Of a stretch of DNA of 64,000 bases, positions 16,673 to 26,369 are shown piece by piece. Within the stretch, counting starts at the first letter, position 1. Every line of letters begins with the position of its first letter. Location of the stretch: assembly GCA_039028895.1 (NCBI GenBank), contig JBCCHF010000001.1, positions 1-64,000 on the forward strand, given 5' to 3'. A program made the translations under genes and the position numbers. Origin of the DNA: JAHDCJ01 sp039028895 (lineage in GTDB: Bacteria > Bacteroidota > Bacteroidia > Chitinophagales > Saprospiraceae). The notes under the pieces are model-generated. The model ran no database searches. It had not been told where the DNA came from and saw nothing but the letters and a program-made list of their open reading frames with translations.

Positions 16673-17731
16673 TTAAAAAAGCTTCATCTGAGGGTTTTTC
16701 ACCCATTCGTACTGAGAGGTATCCAGGGAAGGTCCCTGATCATTATCAAAGTATTTCTTTTTGGCGAGCTGAAATTGGGATTTGATGATTTCGGCTATAT
16801 TGCCTTCACCGCTCATGCGCGTTCCGAAACGACTGTCTTTGACCTCACCGCCGTGTACTGACCTAATTTTATTCATTACTTTTTCCGCACGGTCAGGCAT
16901 CGTTTTGTTTATCCAGTCTTCAAAGATTTCGGCTACATCTCCATTTAATCTTACCATCGTGTAATTCATCGAGTAAGCGCCTAACGATGATACCTTTTCA
17001 GCCATACCAAGGATTTCGTGATCGTTGAGGCCAGGAATGATCGGGGCCATCATTACACTCACCGGGATACCATGGCTGGCCAAGGTTTGAACCGTTTTTA
17101 GTCTTCTGAAAACCGAAGCAGTTCTCGGTTCGAGTATCTGTCGTAATGGCTCGTTCAGGGTCGTGATAGATATGGCTACTCTGACCAGGTTTTTTTCTGC
17201 CAGAGGTTTGAGTATATCAAGATCGCGGAGGATTAGACTATTCTTGGTAATGATCCCAACCGGATGTCTGTATTTCAACAAGATCTCCAGCATTTGCCTG
17301 GTCAGTTCGTATTCCTTTTCTGCTGGCTGATAGCAATCGGTATTGCCTGAAAGCATAATCGGGGTTGCCTTCCATGCTCTCGACCTTAACTTAGATTCGA
17401 GCAGCCTCGGGGCATCTTTTTTGACGAGAATCTTTTGTTCGAAATCGAGTCCTGCGCTATAACCCCAATAGGTATGTGTATTGCGTGCATAACAATAAAC
17501 ACAACCATGTTCACATCCCTGGTACGGATTCATTGAGAAATCCATTGGGATGTCAGGGCTATCTACCTTGTTTACAATTGATTTTGGTTTGACATCGATA
17601 AACTGCGTCTTCAGTTTTCTGTCTTCACCCAAGGAAGGTATTGGGTCTTTGTCGTAAATAACGTCGGAAAACGGGTTGGCGGTGTTGATCTGGGCACCTC
17701 GGCCGTTCAGAAAATTTGAAGGTTTTTTCAT
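16673..17731 (-). CDS. PA0069-family radical SAM protein
   Basis: 352 residues. The radical SAM cluster motif is CEHGCVYCYAR (CxxxCxxC) at about residues 72-82, preceded by MNPYQG, the lead-in found in the PA0069/SplB-like family. It should bind a 4Fe-4S cluster and use S-adenosylmethionine; no substrate has been assigned to the family. Soluble, no signal peptide. A dyad (TGTCAG/CTGACA with inner AAGCG/CGCTT) overlaps the start codon and the -7 candidate. Confidence 0.9.
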   Translation of the reverse strand: MKKPSNFLNGRGAQINTANPFSDVIYDKDPIPSLGEDRKLKTQFIDVKPKSIVNKVDSPDIPMDFSMNPYQGCEHGCVYCYARNTHTYWGYSAGLDFEQKILVKKDAPRLLESKLRSRAWKATPIMLSGNTDCYQPAEKEYELTRQMLEILLKYRHPVGIITKNSLILRDLDILKPLAEKNLVRVAISITTLNEPLRQILEPRTASVFRRLKTVQTLASHGIPVSVMMAPIIPGLNDHEILGMAEKVSSLGAYSMNYTMVRLNGDVAEIFEDWINKTMPDRAEKVMNKIRSVHGGEVKDSRFGTRMSGEGNIAEIIKSQFQLAKKKYFDNDQGPSLDTSQYEWVKNPQMKLF

Positions 17732-17766
17732 GTCAGAAAGAAGCGATTGTTAGAAGCGCTTACTGA

Positions 17767-17800
17767 CAAATATAAACCAAATTAGATTAAGTTAAAACAA
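17767..17800 (-). promoter_or_regulatory. candidate promoter and dyad ahead of the radical SAM gene
   Basis: Minus-strand TATATTTG (17767-17774) matches TAnnTTTG exactly, with TTG at 17798-17800 after 23 bases. An inverted repeat, TGTCAG (17731-17736) and CTGACA (17763-17768), overlaps both the start codon and the edge of the -7 element. Confidence 0.4.
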
Positions 17801-17827
17801 AATTGTTCAATTAATTTGTTTTAAAAA

Positions 17828-20023
17828 TTAGAGTTTAACAATTTTTTGGGTTATAACCTGATGAGGAAAAACAATATTGAGCAAATAAATGCCCTTGGGG
17901 AACCCATTTAAGTCAATTGTTTTATGTTGTCTGCTTAACGGTAGAGTTCGAATGATTTTTCCGTGAACATCATAAATCTCAACGGCCTTTATGGTATGGA
18001 TAGGAGATGCAGATTCCACGGTGATCTGACCAAAAGTTGGGTTCGGGTATACAATGACCTCATAACTTTGTGTATCAGCGGAATGGGTGTTTACCAAACC
18101 ACAGTTTATATCTCCGGGCAATTGCTGAACGGCCCTTGCTCTTCGACTATTGGCTCCATCAATTGAAACTGCCGATACGGAAAACCAATTTTCTGACTGG
18201 CTGAAATTTCCGGTAAGGGAAAAAGGAGGAGAAGTGGTTTCAGCAATTTCCTCCATATACTTATCGCCAAGCCTATAAATCTTGTAAACAGCGGCATCAG
18301 CTACAGCGTCCCAATTCAAAACCAGTGAATCTGCGCAAATCGTTGGAATATGCAATCCGTTGGGTTCACTAAAAATGTGAAATGTGTTAAGCGGATAATG
18401 TTCCTGTATCCCCCTTTTTATCCGTAACCGTCCCCAGGTGGTTGTGTGATCCGGCACTACCCAATCGTACCATTTTTCTGTAATTGAAAGGCCTACTGGT
18501 TCCCATGGATTACCATCACCAAAACTAATATGAAGATCAAATGACCCCTCCCCGTATGCATCCCAATGCACTCTGACCGTATCACCAGGAGAAAAGGACT
18601 CTCCTCCCTGCGGAAATGTCATATTGATTTGATCAAGAACTAATTCATAGGTGACAAAAAACTTTTGTGTACCTGACGGGATATCACTGCCAACTACGCT
18701 AAGCGTATAATTCCCTGGCAAGGGATCAATGATTGTTACCTGTTCTACATTATTCAGCGTATCGACACCTGGAGCAGCAGGTAATTCCAATAAACCGGAA
18801 TCGGGTTCTGACCTCAACACCAGAGGTAAATGAATAGTACCATCAGGCCCAATAACTCTCAGGTCGAGATCATTAACCAGCGTCTTATTGGTAAATGCCT
18901 CAGCCTCCCGGTCGGTCCAGTAAAGCAAAACTTTGAATTCAGCCTGATTGCCAGACAAGGTGAGGGGGAAACTAATGGTCCCACCTGGTGAACTTGTATG
19001 CTCAAACCATCTGAAATTCTCAATAGCATTCAACGCTTTTCGGGCATTAACCCTACCAAAACCATATCGATAATCCGGTCCGGGTGTGCCAAGATCATCG
19101 GCAGAATTAAGTAGACAAGCACGAACAAGTCCAGCATTGGTGAAAGGAATATTCTGATTTTCAAATACGGCCTGATAAAGTTGAGCAATTACACCTGCAA
19201 CAGCAGGAGCAGCCGCAGAAGTTCCACCGAATAGGCCATAGTCATTACCTGCGATTGGAGAGAATTGCCCATCACCCATCGCAACAATATCAGGTTTTAA
19301 TCGTCCATCTGTTGTAGGTCCACGGCTACTTGTTGGTACCAGGTTGTCAGCATTATCGACATTTCCGACTACGATAGCATTCTTGGCCATTTTGACCCCG
19401 CCTGTAATAGTTCCCCATCCTAACCCGGCTCCATAACCGCATTCTTCCAAACCGGAATTACCAGCAGAAAACACATGCGTAAGGGTAGGTTTTTGCCTCA
19501 ATTGCTGATCCGCCAGCCTGGCGAGAAAGGTATACCCATCATTACAACCATCGCCTGTTGAGGCAGAAGTAATTCTTACGCCATAAAAATTAAAAAGATC
19601 AGAAGCGTCCCATATGACTTCGAGTCCATTTTTGACCAATAACCCGGCTCCAGGAGCAACCCCTTCCCGTAAAGGGTCAAGGTTTCCAGCACCTATCAGG
19701 GTGCCTGCGACCTGATCTCCATGATCTGAAACATCGCCATTAACAAGGCTTTGATCCAATCTGCCCATAAAATCGATATGCGGTCCGATTAACCCCTCAT
19801 CACCAATGGCAATGGTGACGCCTTCACCGGTATACTGGTGGCCACCAAGGAAATTTTGTTTGAGGTAATTGGCCCTTATGGCTGCATTCGACGGTTGATC
19901 TTCAGGTATAACTGGTAAATAGCCTATAGGTTGACATAACAAATAGATGCCTAAGAAAATGAGGCTGTTAAAAAAGCCGAATTTTTTGATTTGATCAAAC
20001 AATTGCTGATTATTGTAGAACAC
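17828..20023 (-). CDS. secreted subtilisin-like (S8) peptidase with T9SS sorting domain
   Basis: 731 residues from a GTG at 20023; a stop codon lies eight codons upstream and no better start exists. The N-terminal hydrophobic run (18-36) is the export signal. Catalytic residues are visible: Asp75 (IGDEG), His101 (DHGDQVAGT), oxyanion Asn189 (SAGNSG) and Ser269 (GGTSAAAP). Beta-sandwich domains follow (about 340-460), then a fibronectin-like part, and a C-terminal T9SS sorting domain (VYPNPTFGQITVE; GIYLLNIVFP). An extracellular or cell-surface protease. The RidA gene begins 21 bases away on the other strand. Confidence 0.92.
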   Translation of the reverse strand: MFYNNQQLFDQIKKFGFFNSLIFLGIYLLCQPIGYLPVIPEDQPSNAAIRANYLKQNFLGGHQYTGEGVTIAIGDEGLIGPHIDFMGRLDQSLVNGDVSDHGDQVAGTLIGAGNLDPLREGVAPGAGLLVKNGLEVIWDASDLFNFYGVRITSASTGDGCNDGYTFLARLADQQLRQKPTLTHVFSAGNSGLEECGYGAGLGWGTITGGVKMAKNAIVVGNVDNADNLVPTSSRGPTTDGRLKPDIVAMGDGQFSPIAGNDYGLFGGTSAAAPAVAGVIAQLYQAVFENQNIPFTNAGLVRACLLNSADDLGTPGPDYRYGFGRVNARKALNAIENFRWFEHTSSPGGTISFPLTLSGNQAEFKVLLYWTDREAEAFTNKTLVNDLDLRVIGPDGTIHLPLVLRSEPDSGLLELPAAPGVDTLNNVEQVTIIDPLPGNYTLSVVGSDIPSGTQKFFVTYELVLDQINMTFPQGGESFSPGDTVRVHWDAYGEGSFDLHISFGDGNPWEPVGLSITEKWYDWVVPDHTTTWGRLRIKRGIQEHYPLNTFHIFSEPNGLHIPTICADSLVLNWDAVADAAVYKIYRLGDKYMEEIAETTSPPFSLTGNFSQSENWFSVSAVSIDGANSRRARAVQQLPGDINCGLVNTHSADTQSYEVIVYPNPTFGQITVESASPIHTIKAVEIYDVHGKIIRTLPLSRQHKTIDLNGFPKGIYLLNIVFPHQVITQKIVKL

Positions 20024-20044
20024 TAATTTACTGCCATTTTACCA

Positions 20045-20422
20045 ATGAGAAAAAATATTTCATCGGGTGCTCCATGGGAAGACATCGTCGGGTACTCACG
20101 CGCAGTCAGGATTGGCAATATCATCGAGGTCTCAGGAACCACAGCTATGGATGGTGACCAGCTGATAGGAAAGGGTGATCCATACCAACAAGCCATCTTC
20201 ATATTTGAGAAGATCGAAAAAGCACTTCAGGAAGCGGGAGCCACGTTAGGCGACGTTATCAGAACACGTATGTATGTCACCGATATCACCCACTGGGAAG
20301 CTATCGGGAAGGCTCATGGCGCATTTTTTAAGACTGTCAAGCCAGCTGCGACGATGGTCGAGGTTTCCAGGTTAATCGACGATGAACTTTTGCTTGAAGT
20401 CGAGGTGTCTGCTGTTGTCTGA
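20045..20422 (+). CDS. RidA family reactive imine/enamine deaminase
   Basis: 125 residues, the usual RidA length. Family features: GxTAxD-like strand (VSGTTAMDGDQL), a long helix, then the conserved TRMYVTDI with Arg near 75 that contacts the substrate carboxylate, and PAATMVEVSRL near the end. RidA proteins hydrolyse reactive 2-aminoacrylate formed by PLP enzymes. Its start is only 21 bases from the start of the divergent subtilase, so its promoter must lie inside that gene. It ends 11 bases from the convergent second subtilase. Confidence 0.9.
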   Translation: MRKNISSGAPWEDIVGYSRAVRIGNIIEVSGTTAMDGDQLIGKGDPYQQAIFIFEKIEKALQEAGATLGDVIRTRMYVTDITHWEAIGKAHGAFFKTVKPAATMVEVSRLIDDELLLEVEVSAVV

Positions 20423-20433
20423 TCGACAATTAG

Positions 20434-21840
20434 TTATTCGTCTTCTATCCTGACGTTCAAACTAAATTCGCCTCCGCCTTTGAATGACTCGACAAGCACG
20501 AAATATTCGCCTGGCGTTGCTCCTTCGATAATGATATTTTCGTTCGAACCTTCCGCTTTACTGACATGATCGAAATCTCTGCGTGTAGGCTGACTACCTT
20601 TTTTGACGAAGACGTCGAAATCAGTATTGCCTTCAGGCCCGTCGAGTTTGATAGATATTTTTTTCTTTTTGACAGAAAATCTAAACATCCGCTTCTGCTT
20701 ATTCTCAAGGTTGCCCCTGAAGTTGCGAGTTTGTGCTGAAAAGCCAGAGTTTTTGACTTCTTTACCCAATGCCATCCTCACTGCATTAGCGGCGTTGACT
20801 CTGCCAAAGCCATATTTTATAGAATGACCATTTTGGTCATACTCATTTGGACCTCCAATCTTATCGGCAGTGGACTCCAAGATATCTTTGACTTCCTTAG
20901 CTGTTAAATTGCGATTAGCCGAAAGGATAAGTGCACACACTCCAGCCACAAGCGGGCAAGATGCAGATGTACCTTCAAACCTTGAATAGTAAATACCTTC
21001 CACTTTACCACCTTCACGCTCAATGCCATCTGAGCCAACAAATTTGCCGACATCAGCGGTCACCATTTTAGCATTGCCAAACCCACCGGGACCCACAACA
21101 CTAAGGCTGCCAGACCGATTAGAGTACGCAGGATAAGTATCCATACCTGTTGACGCTCCAACACAAATGATATTAGGGTGTGTAGGGAATTCTCCGTCTT
21201 CGAGTTCTCGAGCTTCATTACCTGAAGCCATACAAAAAACAAGGCCTTTCCCTCCCCTGCCTTTTTCAATAAACTTTTTTATCAGGTCAAAGGTCGCACG
21301 TTTCATTTTTCTGTGAGGAAGCCCCATGCTACAACTAATGACATCGGCACCATTGTCAATGGCATGTTTAAACATTCTTTCAAGATCGAAATCTTCAAGA
21401 CTAAATGTTCGAATAGGCATAAAACGAGCGTTAGGTGCTACCCCTACTACCCCTTGTCCATTATTTGCTGCCGTGGCAATACCTGCGCACATAGTGCCAT
21501 GGGCATCGTTAATGCGCATAAGGAACTCCTCTAATGCTCCACTACTATTTGGGGTCGGGAACATATCTTTAGGAGAAGTGATTTTTCCTGCAAAATCAGG
21601 GTGTTTAATATCGAATCCATCATCCCAGACGGATAATACGATCTGGTCAGACCCCATATTGCCGAGCACTTCCCATGCTTCCACAACTTTGGCATCTGCG
21701 CCTTTAATGAGGTCGGTTGAATCTCCAGTAACTGGGTTTTTTCCAAGGTTTTCAAGGTACCATTGCTGTTTAAAAAACTCATCACTTGGAAGCGTCAATG
21801 AATATTTGGTCAATGGTTTGAAGGAAGGCCTGTTTTTCAT
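20434..21840 (-). CDS. S8 family serine peptidase without signal peptide
   Basis: 468 residues. Catalytic triad: Asp73 (WDDGFD), His114 (AHGTMCAG), Ser292 (GTSASCPLVAGV), with oxyanion Asn208 (ASGNEA). The C-terminal about 90 residues form a small beta domain (NTDFDVFVKKGS; GEYFVLVESFKGGGEF) resembling the bacterial pre-peptidase C-terminal (PPC) fold. Unlike the subtilase at 17828 there is neither a signal peptide nor a sorting domain, so it may be intracellular or leave the cell by another route. Confidence 0.88.
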   Translation of the reverse strand: MKNRPSFKPLTKYSLTLPSDEFFKQQWYLENLGKNPVTGDSTDLIKGADAKVVEAWEVLGNMGSDQIVLSVWDDGFDIKHPDFAGKITSPKDMFPTPNSSGALEEFLMRINDAHGTMCAGIATAANNGQGVVGVAPNARFMPIRTFSLEDFDLERMFKHAIDNGADVISCSMGLPHRKMKRATFDLIKKFIEKGRGGKGLVFCMASGNEARELEDGEFPTHPNIICVGASTGMDTYPAYSNRSGSLSVVGPGGFGNAKMVTADVGKFVGSDGIEREGGKVEGIYYSRFEGTSASCPLVAGVCALILSANRNLTAKEVKDILESTADKIGGPNEYDQNGHSIKYGFGRVNAANAVRMALGKEVKNSGFSAQTRNFRGNLENKQKRMFRFSVKKKKISIKLDGPEGNTDFDVFVKKGSQPTRRDFDHVSKAEGSNENIIIEGATPGEYFVLVESFKGGGEFSLNVRIEDE

Positions 21841-21938
21841 AAAAACATGTTTTATTGGGGTATTGAAAGAAAAGAATAATACTGAAATATAACTAGATTT
21901 TCTTTGAAACAGTGGACCTCAAACATCTAAGTGTCAGA

Positions 21939-22307
21939 TTATTTCTTAGCAACCAGCACCATTTCATACTCCTTGGTCAGATTTTCGATTTTCAAAATAA
22001 GCGAATCCTGGGAAAGGTATACGACCTGCCATGCCTTTTCAAATCCATCGGAAGGACTTAGGTAAAGAACGCCCATTTTATTGGTACGGAATGTCCCATT
22101 CTGATCGTTGCCGACAACATCGGTATAACTAAAGGTTCCATCTGCTCTAAGATCCAACCGAACAGGTTCGGGGTCAAGCTCAGACGGAGCACCATTAAAC
22201 AGTATGGACTGCCCTTTCCAACCATTGGTTAACAAATCACGGTTGATAGGATTACACGATACCAGAAAAAGTATTGAAAGGATTGAGAAAATTTTGATTG
22301 CCTTCAT
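21939..22307 (-). CDS. small predicted lipoprotein
   Basis: 122 residues from the ATG at 22307, chosen because it begins a lipoprotein signal (SILFLVSC, lipidated Cys at about 18). The rest is beta-rich with pattern DLRADGTFSYTDVVGNDQNGTFR, reminiscent of lipocalin-like small envelope proteins. Function unknown. Divergent from the 644-residue protein at 22380, with 72 bases between starts. Confidence 0.75.
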   Translation of the reverse strand: MKAIKIFSILSILFLVSCNPINRDLLTNGWKGQSILFNGAPSELDPEPVRLDLRADGTFSYTDVVGNDQNGTFRTNKMGVLYLSPSDGFEKAWQVVYLSQDSLILKIENLTKEYEMVLVAKK

Positions 22308-22356
22308 TATTTTTTTACATAAAAATAAGAGCTGGTGTGGATTTTGCAAAGAGTGT

Positions 22357-22364
22357 TATTTTTG
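22357..22364 (+). promoter_or_regulatory. -7 element ahead of the GT117-motif protein
   Basis: TATTTTTG matches TAnnTTTG exactly, with no good TTG at the -33 position. The predicted start of transcription would be about 10 bases before the ATG at 22380, giving a very short leader. Confidence 0.35.
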
Positions 22365-22379
22365 TCAAAACTTAAGATA

Positions 22380-24314
22380 ATGCCAGCCAAACATTTTTGG
22401 ATATTTTTTCTCGCTTCCTTTTTTCTCGCTTTCAACTCATCTGCCCAGGAAAAGCTACCGGATTATGATCAGGACCACTTTTCTTCATTCCCTTCATATT
22501 TTGAGGTTTTGAATTATGCAGCAAAAGCCAATTCTGCTATTCTTTCTGCCCCTGAACATCAGTATAAGTTTGAAAAACGCTACACTGGCTGGTACTTAAG
22601 TGAATACGAGGGCTGGCTTGACATCATTGAATCGTCGTCAGAGCTTTTATGGTCAGCCGAGACTCGGTCATTTGCTGATCAATCAATCGTTGACAAGGCT
22701 TCTCCCTCAAATGTAGACAGATTTCTGGAGCGAAAAATAAACCAATACAAAAGCAAATATTTCGATCATTGCCCGGTTTACGAGTATCCGGGTTACAACG
22801 AAGACCTTATCTTATTATTAGAAGATGAAAAAGACCTGACAGCCGGATGTATGGATTGTTATGCAAGAGCTCTTTCGGAAAAGGCCACTAACATGCTTCA
22901 TCCTTACCAACTTTCGGCTAGTGCCAGCTATAACAAATACGATTCAACTTTAGTAGAAAGCGATCTGCCGGAAGACCTTGTATTCAGTTATATGGAAGCC
23001 GCTGACAATGCGCTCGAAGCATTCAGAAGATTAGTGGAAAAATATCCTGATTATGAAACCATAGTCGGTAGCATCAAGCATAAATACCATAACGAGATCA
23101 TTGCTGTATTTTACAATCTCAGCTTTTCGGGGAGACGGGATATGGCTTCAAAATACCTGCCTGATGGCCTTTTCGATGAACCAATTCTTGATTTTTCCAG
23201 AAATACGCTTATGTCCTGCCCGCCCAATGCCATCCTCTTTACCTGGGGAGACAGTGACACATATCCGTTGGTATATCTCCAGGAAAATGCCGGGTACAGG
23301 ACTGATGTAACCATTGTTAATAATAATCTGATCAATATTGGGAAATATATCAATTACATTACCACTTTATTAGGTGAAGAACGAAATATTGACCTTACGC
23401 TCCCGATCGACCGATATAAGCTGGACAATAACAATGTTTTACGCGTTGACCCGGGCATGAACAATCCTTCAAGTACCATAACGGACTATTTCGAAGCATT
23501 AAGAGATCATCCATCGAGGTTTATAATGACCAATGATGACCAGAGGTGGACCACAATCCCTTTCAAGACTTTCTCGATTCCGATTGAAGATATTCGAGGC
23601 AATGAGTCTCCAAAAATTAATGGCAGTATTCGTCAAAGTTTTTTAATGAAAAACCATTTATTTACCCTTGACTTATTGGTCACCAATAAAGGGAAAAGAC
23701 CAATTTGTTACACACTTTCTTTCAGAGGATCGAAAGATCTAGGCTTTGACCGATACCGCAAAATTGAAGGGTTTACGATGCGACTTACAGCAAATCAGAA
23801 GGCGTTAAAATTGGTGCCCATGGACCTTGACAAGGTGCTTTTAAACACGTATACATTCCCAAGGATTTCCAAGAAACTAGCTTCAAGAGGAGAATACAGG
23901 TTTTACTCTGGCAATGGGTTATATCTCTTCTATCTACTCTTGAATGGATACCTTCAGGAAGAAAAATATGATGATTTCTTCCGGGTTTATGATGCCATGA
24001 ACCTTAATATGCCTCACGAAATATATCCTTATGAGCGCTTTCATCTGATATTTTCACAATTATTATTGGATGCAGGTGATAAATCAAAGGCCAGAGCACA
24101 TTTGGATGCACTCACCAACGATTTCATTGAAAAGTTTGAATTCTATGGTACCATTAAGTACTCCGAATTAGTTACCCGACAAAAAGAAGTTTCCAAACAA
24201 ATCGAAACTATGAAGGAGTTGCTTCGCTTTTCTGGTGACTTCTTCGACATGGCTGTATTTGAAGAAATCGAATCCAAGTTAAGGCCTGTTTTAATTGAAT
24301 GGGAAAACAAATAA
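22380..24314 (+). CDS. secreted protein with a GT117/DUF2723-like motif
   Basis: 644 residues from the ATG at 22380, which starts a signal peptide (ending SSAQ at 23). The region 281-320 (PPNAILFTWGDSDTYPLVYL, then GYRTDVTIVNNNLI) strongly resembles the segment NAILFTNGDNDTFPLWY...GVRTDV found after the membrane domain of DUF2723/GT117 proteins. No membrane helices follow the signal, so this is a soluble periplasmic or outer-leaflet version without the glycosyltransferase core. Residues about 480-640 look like helical hairpins. Function unknown. The SH3-domain gene starts two bases after its stop. Confidence 0.65.
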   Translation: MPAKHFWIFFLASFFLAFNSSAQEKLPDYDQDHFSSFPSYFEVLNYAAKANSAILSAPEHQYKFEKRYTGWYLSEYEGWLDIIESSSELLWSAETRSFADQSIVDKASPSNVDRFLERKINQYKSKYFDHCPVYEYPGYNEDLILLLEDEKDLTAGCMDCYARALSEKATNMLHPYQLSASASYNKYDSTLVESDLPEDLVFSYMEAADNALEAFRRLVEKYPDYETIVGSIKHKYHNEIIAVFYNLSFSGRRDMASKYLPDGLFDEPILDFSRNTLMSCPPNAILFTWGDSDTYPLVYLQENAGYRTDVTIVNNNLINIGKYINYITTLLGEERNIDLTLPIDRYKLDNNNVLRVDPGMNNPSSTITDYFEALRDHPSRFIMTNDDQRWTTIPFKTFSIPIEDIRGNESPKINGSIRQSFLMKNHLFTLDLLVTNKGKRPICYTLSFRGSKDLGFDRYRKIEGFTMRLTANQKALKLVPMDLDKVLLNTYTFPRISKKLASRGEYRFYSGNGLYLFYLLLNGYLQEEKYDDFFRVYDAMNLNMPHEIYPYERFHLIFSQLLLDAGDKSKARAHLDALTNDFIEKFEFYGTIKYSELVTRQKEVSKQIETMKELLRFSGDFFDMAVFEEIESKLRPVLIEWENK

Positions 24315-24316
24315 TC

Positions 24317-24952
24317 ATGATTAGCAAAACCCAAAAACTATGTTCCGTTTTCGGGATCGAAATTGCGGTTTTGCTCTTTCTCATTACTGCGGCATTGCTT
24401 TTTAAAAACAACCAGGAAGCACCGCCAGTATTTCGTATTATTCCTGGTATTTATGATCAGAATCTATTAATAGCTTTTGACCCATCAACTTCCGAGTTCA
24501 GCGGACTTTACAGTACCATAGATAGTTGTGATGTTTACTTTGTTGGAAAATTAACTGCCAATAAGGTAAATGTTGTGGCTTGGGAACACGGAGGCAGCAG
24601 AAAGATCAAGAAACTTGGGATTTTTAGATTGCTAGATGATGGCCACTTTACCATCCAATTGGAAGAACGACCTCATTTTTGTTATGCCAATAACACGTTG
24701 ATTAGGGAGGAAGGAGATAGTTTTCAAATCAGAGAAGAACAACCGTGGCAAAGGCTCCGCTCAATAAGAACCCCATTAACGCCAATTTACGCTCGACCTG
24801 ACACCAACTCCAACCAGATCACAACGTTAGAAAGGTATGATCTCGTAAAGGTCATCGAAAAAGACCTATTCTGGTTAAAAGTCCGACATGGGTCGCATGA
24901 CCACGCCGAGGGATGGGTCAGGATAGTCGACCTGTTCCGGTTTCCCGGTTAA
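24317..24952 (+). CDS. membrane-anchored protein with C-terminal SH3-like domain
   Basis: 211 residues from the ATG at 24317, immediately after the TAA of the upstream gene. One membrane helix at about 12-30. The last 60 residues (PIYARPDTNSNQI, YDLVKVIEKD, WLKVR, GWV) match bacterial SH3 domains (SH3_3), which often bind peptidoglycan or peptides. The central part is beta-rich and unassigned. Coupled to the GT117-motif gene and probably working with it in the periplasm. Ends 14 bases before the convergent nhaD-like gene. Confidence 0.7.
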   Translation: MISKTQKLCSVFGIEIAVLLFLITAALLFKNNQEAPPVFRIIPGIYDQNLLIAFDPSTSEFSGLYSTIDSCDVYFVGKLTANKVNVVAWEHGGSRKIKKLGIFRLLDDGHFTIQLEERPHFCYANNTLIREEGDSFQIREEQPWQRLRSIRTPLTPIYARPDTNSNQITTLERYDLVKVIEKDLFWLKVRHGSHDHAEGWVRIVDLFRFPG

Positions 24953-24966
24953 TAAAATGCAAGTCT

Positions 24967-26307
24967 TTAAGTTGGAAAAATGAAATAACTCATTCCGATA
25001 AACACCACTGAACCCGCCAGGAATCCTGCAAAAGCCAGCCATGCGATATTCTTCAGGTACCAGATAAAGTCAATTCTTTCCATACCCATTGCAGCAACAC
25101 CAGCAGCAGAACCGATGATCAACATCGAGCCTCCTGTACCTGCAGCATAAGCAATAAAATGCCAGAGCTTAGAATCCATTGGCTCGGTATACATGCCCAT
25201 GGAAGCAGCCACAAGCGGAACATTATCAATTACCGCTGAGAATGCACCCAGCAGCATTACGACAATATCCTGATTGGGAATGGCGTTTTGTAGTCCTTCA
25301 GCAAGGAATTTGAGGAGACCTTCTTGTTGCCCATTAGCCCCCATAATTGCAATGGATTCCAATGCTGCAACAGCAACAAGGATTCCGAGGAAGAATAGAA
25401 TGCTTGACATTTCAATTCTTGACAAAGCGTGGTGAGCAGAGTACATGGCTCTCCTTGACTCATGGAAATCCTCTTCAGGATGAATATATTCAGACACAAG
25501 CCATACTATACCTAAACTCAGCATCATACCGACGTATGGTGGGAGGCCTGTTACAATTTTAAATACAGGTACGAAGATTAAAGCTCCTACACCTACAAAA
25601 AGCATTATCTGGCTACTTAGCAGCTTCTCCTGTTGACGCGATGACTCTTGATCAATTTCAGCCAGGGTGATTTCGCCCTTGAAAGCTTTTAGATAAGAGG
25701 CAATGAACGCCGGTACAGCAATACATACAATGGAAGGAATTACCAGGGCAACAATCAGTCCCTGTGTAGAAACCTTTTCACCGATCCATAACATTGTTGT
25801 AGTAACATCGCCTATAGGCGACCATGCGCCACCTGCATTCGCCGCTATAACACCCATGGAGACAAACCATAATCTCTCCATTTTGTCAGGAACCAATCGA
25901 CGAAGCAGCGATACCAAAACGATTGTCGCCGCAAGGTTATCCAAGGTAGCAGACAAGAAGAATGCGAGGATACAGATCATCCACATCATTCGGGTCTTAC
26001 TGGTAGTTTGAATCCGGTTCGTTATTACTGCAAACCCTTTATGAAGGTCTACCAACTCTACGATGGTCATCGCACCAAGAAGGAAGAATAAAATCTCTGC
26101 TACTTTTCCAATATGGTGCAACAAGACATCTTTCATCTTGCCAACCTTATGATGATGGTCTATCACATCAAGATCGCCCATAGCAATTAGAGCCCAACAT
26201 AGGGCACCCATGATAAGTGCAGGAACAGTTTTATCCAATTTGAGCGGATGCTCGAAAACAATGGTTAAATATCCAAGGATAAAAATGACGATAACAGCAG
26301 TAATCAC
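24967..26307 (-). CDS. nhaD: NhaD-type Na+/H+ antiporter
   Basis: 446 residues from a GTG at 26307, with about eleven to twelve hydrophobic segments. The order of conserved parts fits NhaD of the ion-transporter superfamily: FFLGAMTIVELVD, the pore-loop SATLDNLAATIV (discontinuous helix), NAGGAWSPIGDVTTTMLW in the middle, a second DNVPLVAASMGM loop and GTGGSMLIIGSAAGVA near the end. It exports sodium in exchange for protons at the inner membrane. A perfect 19-bp palindrome lies 31 bases ahead of the start, between it and a -7 candidate. Confidence 0.9.
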   Translation of the reverse strand: MITAVIVIFILGYLTIVFEHPLKLDKTVPALIMGALCWALIAMGDLDVIDHHHKVGKMKDVLLHHIGKVAEILFFLLGAMTIVELVDLHKGFAVITNRIQTTSKTRMMWMICILAFFLSATLDNLAATIVLVSLLRRLVPDKMERLWFVSMGVIAANAGGAWSPIGDVTTTMLWIGEKVSTQGLIVALVIPSIVCIAVPAFIASYLKAFKGEITLAEIDQESSRQQEKLLSSQIMLFVGVGALIFVPVFKIVTGLPPYVGMMLSLGIVWLVSEYIHPEEDFHESRRAMYSAHHALSRIEMSSILFFLGILVAVAALESIAIMGANGQQEGLLKFLAEGLQNAIPNQDIVVMLLGAFSAVIDNVPLVAASMGMYTEPMDSKLWHFIAYAAGTGGSMLIIGSAAGVAAMGMERIDFIWYLKNIAWLAFAGFLAGSVVFIGMSYFIFPT

Positions 26308-26337
26308 AATAGAAGGTTTTAATAGAGAAGCAAAAAT

Positions 26338-26356
26338 GCAGGTTTTAAAAACCTGC
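26338..26356. promoter_or_regulatory. 19-bp palindrome in the nhaD leader
   Basis: GCAGGTTTT, a single A, and AAAACCTGC form perfect 9-bp arms. It sits between the minus-strand -7 candidate of nhaD and its GTG, so it could be an operator or a leader hairpin. Confidence 0.4.
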
Positions 26357-26369
26357 GAAAATTATAAAC

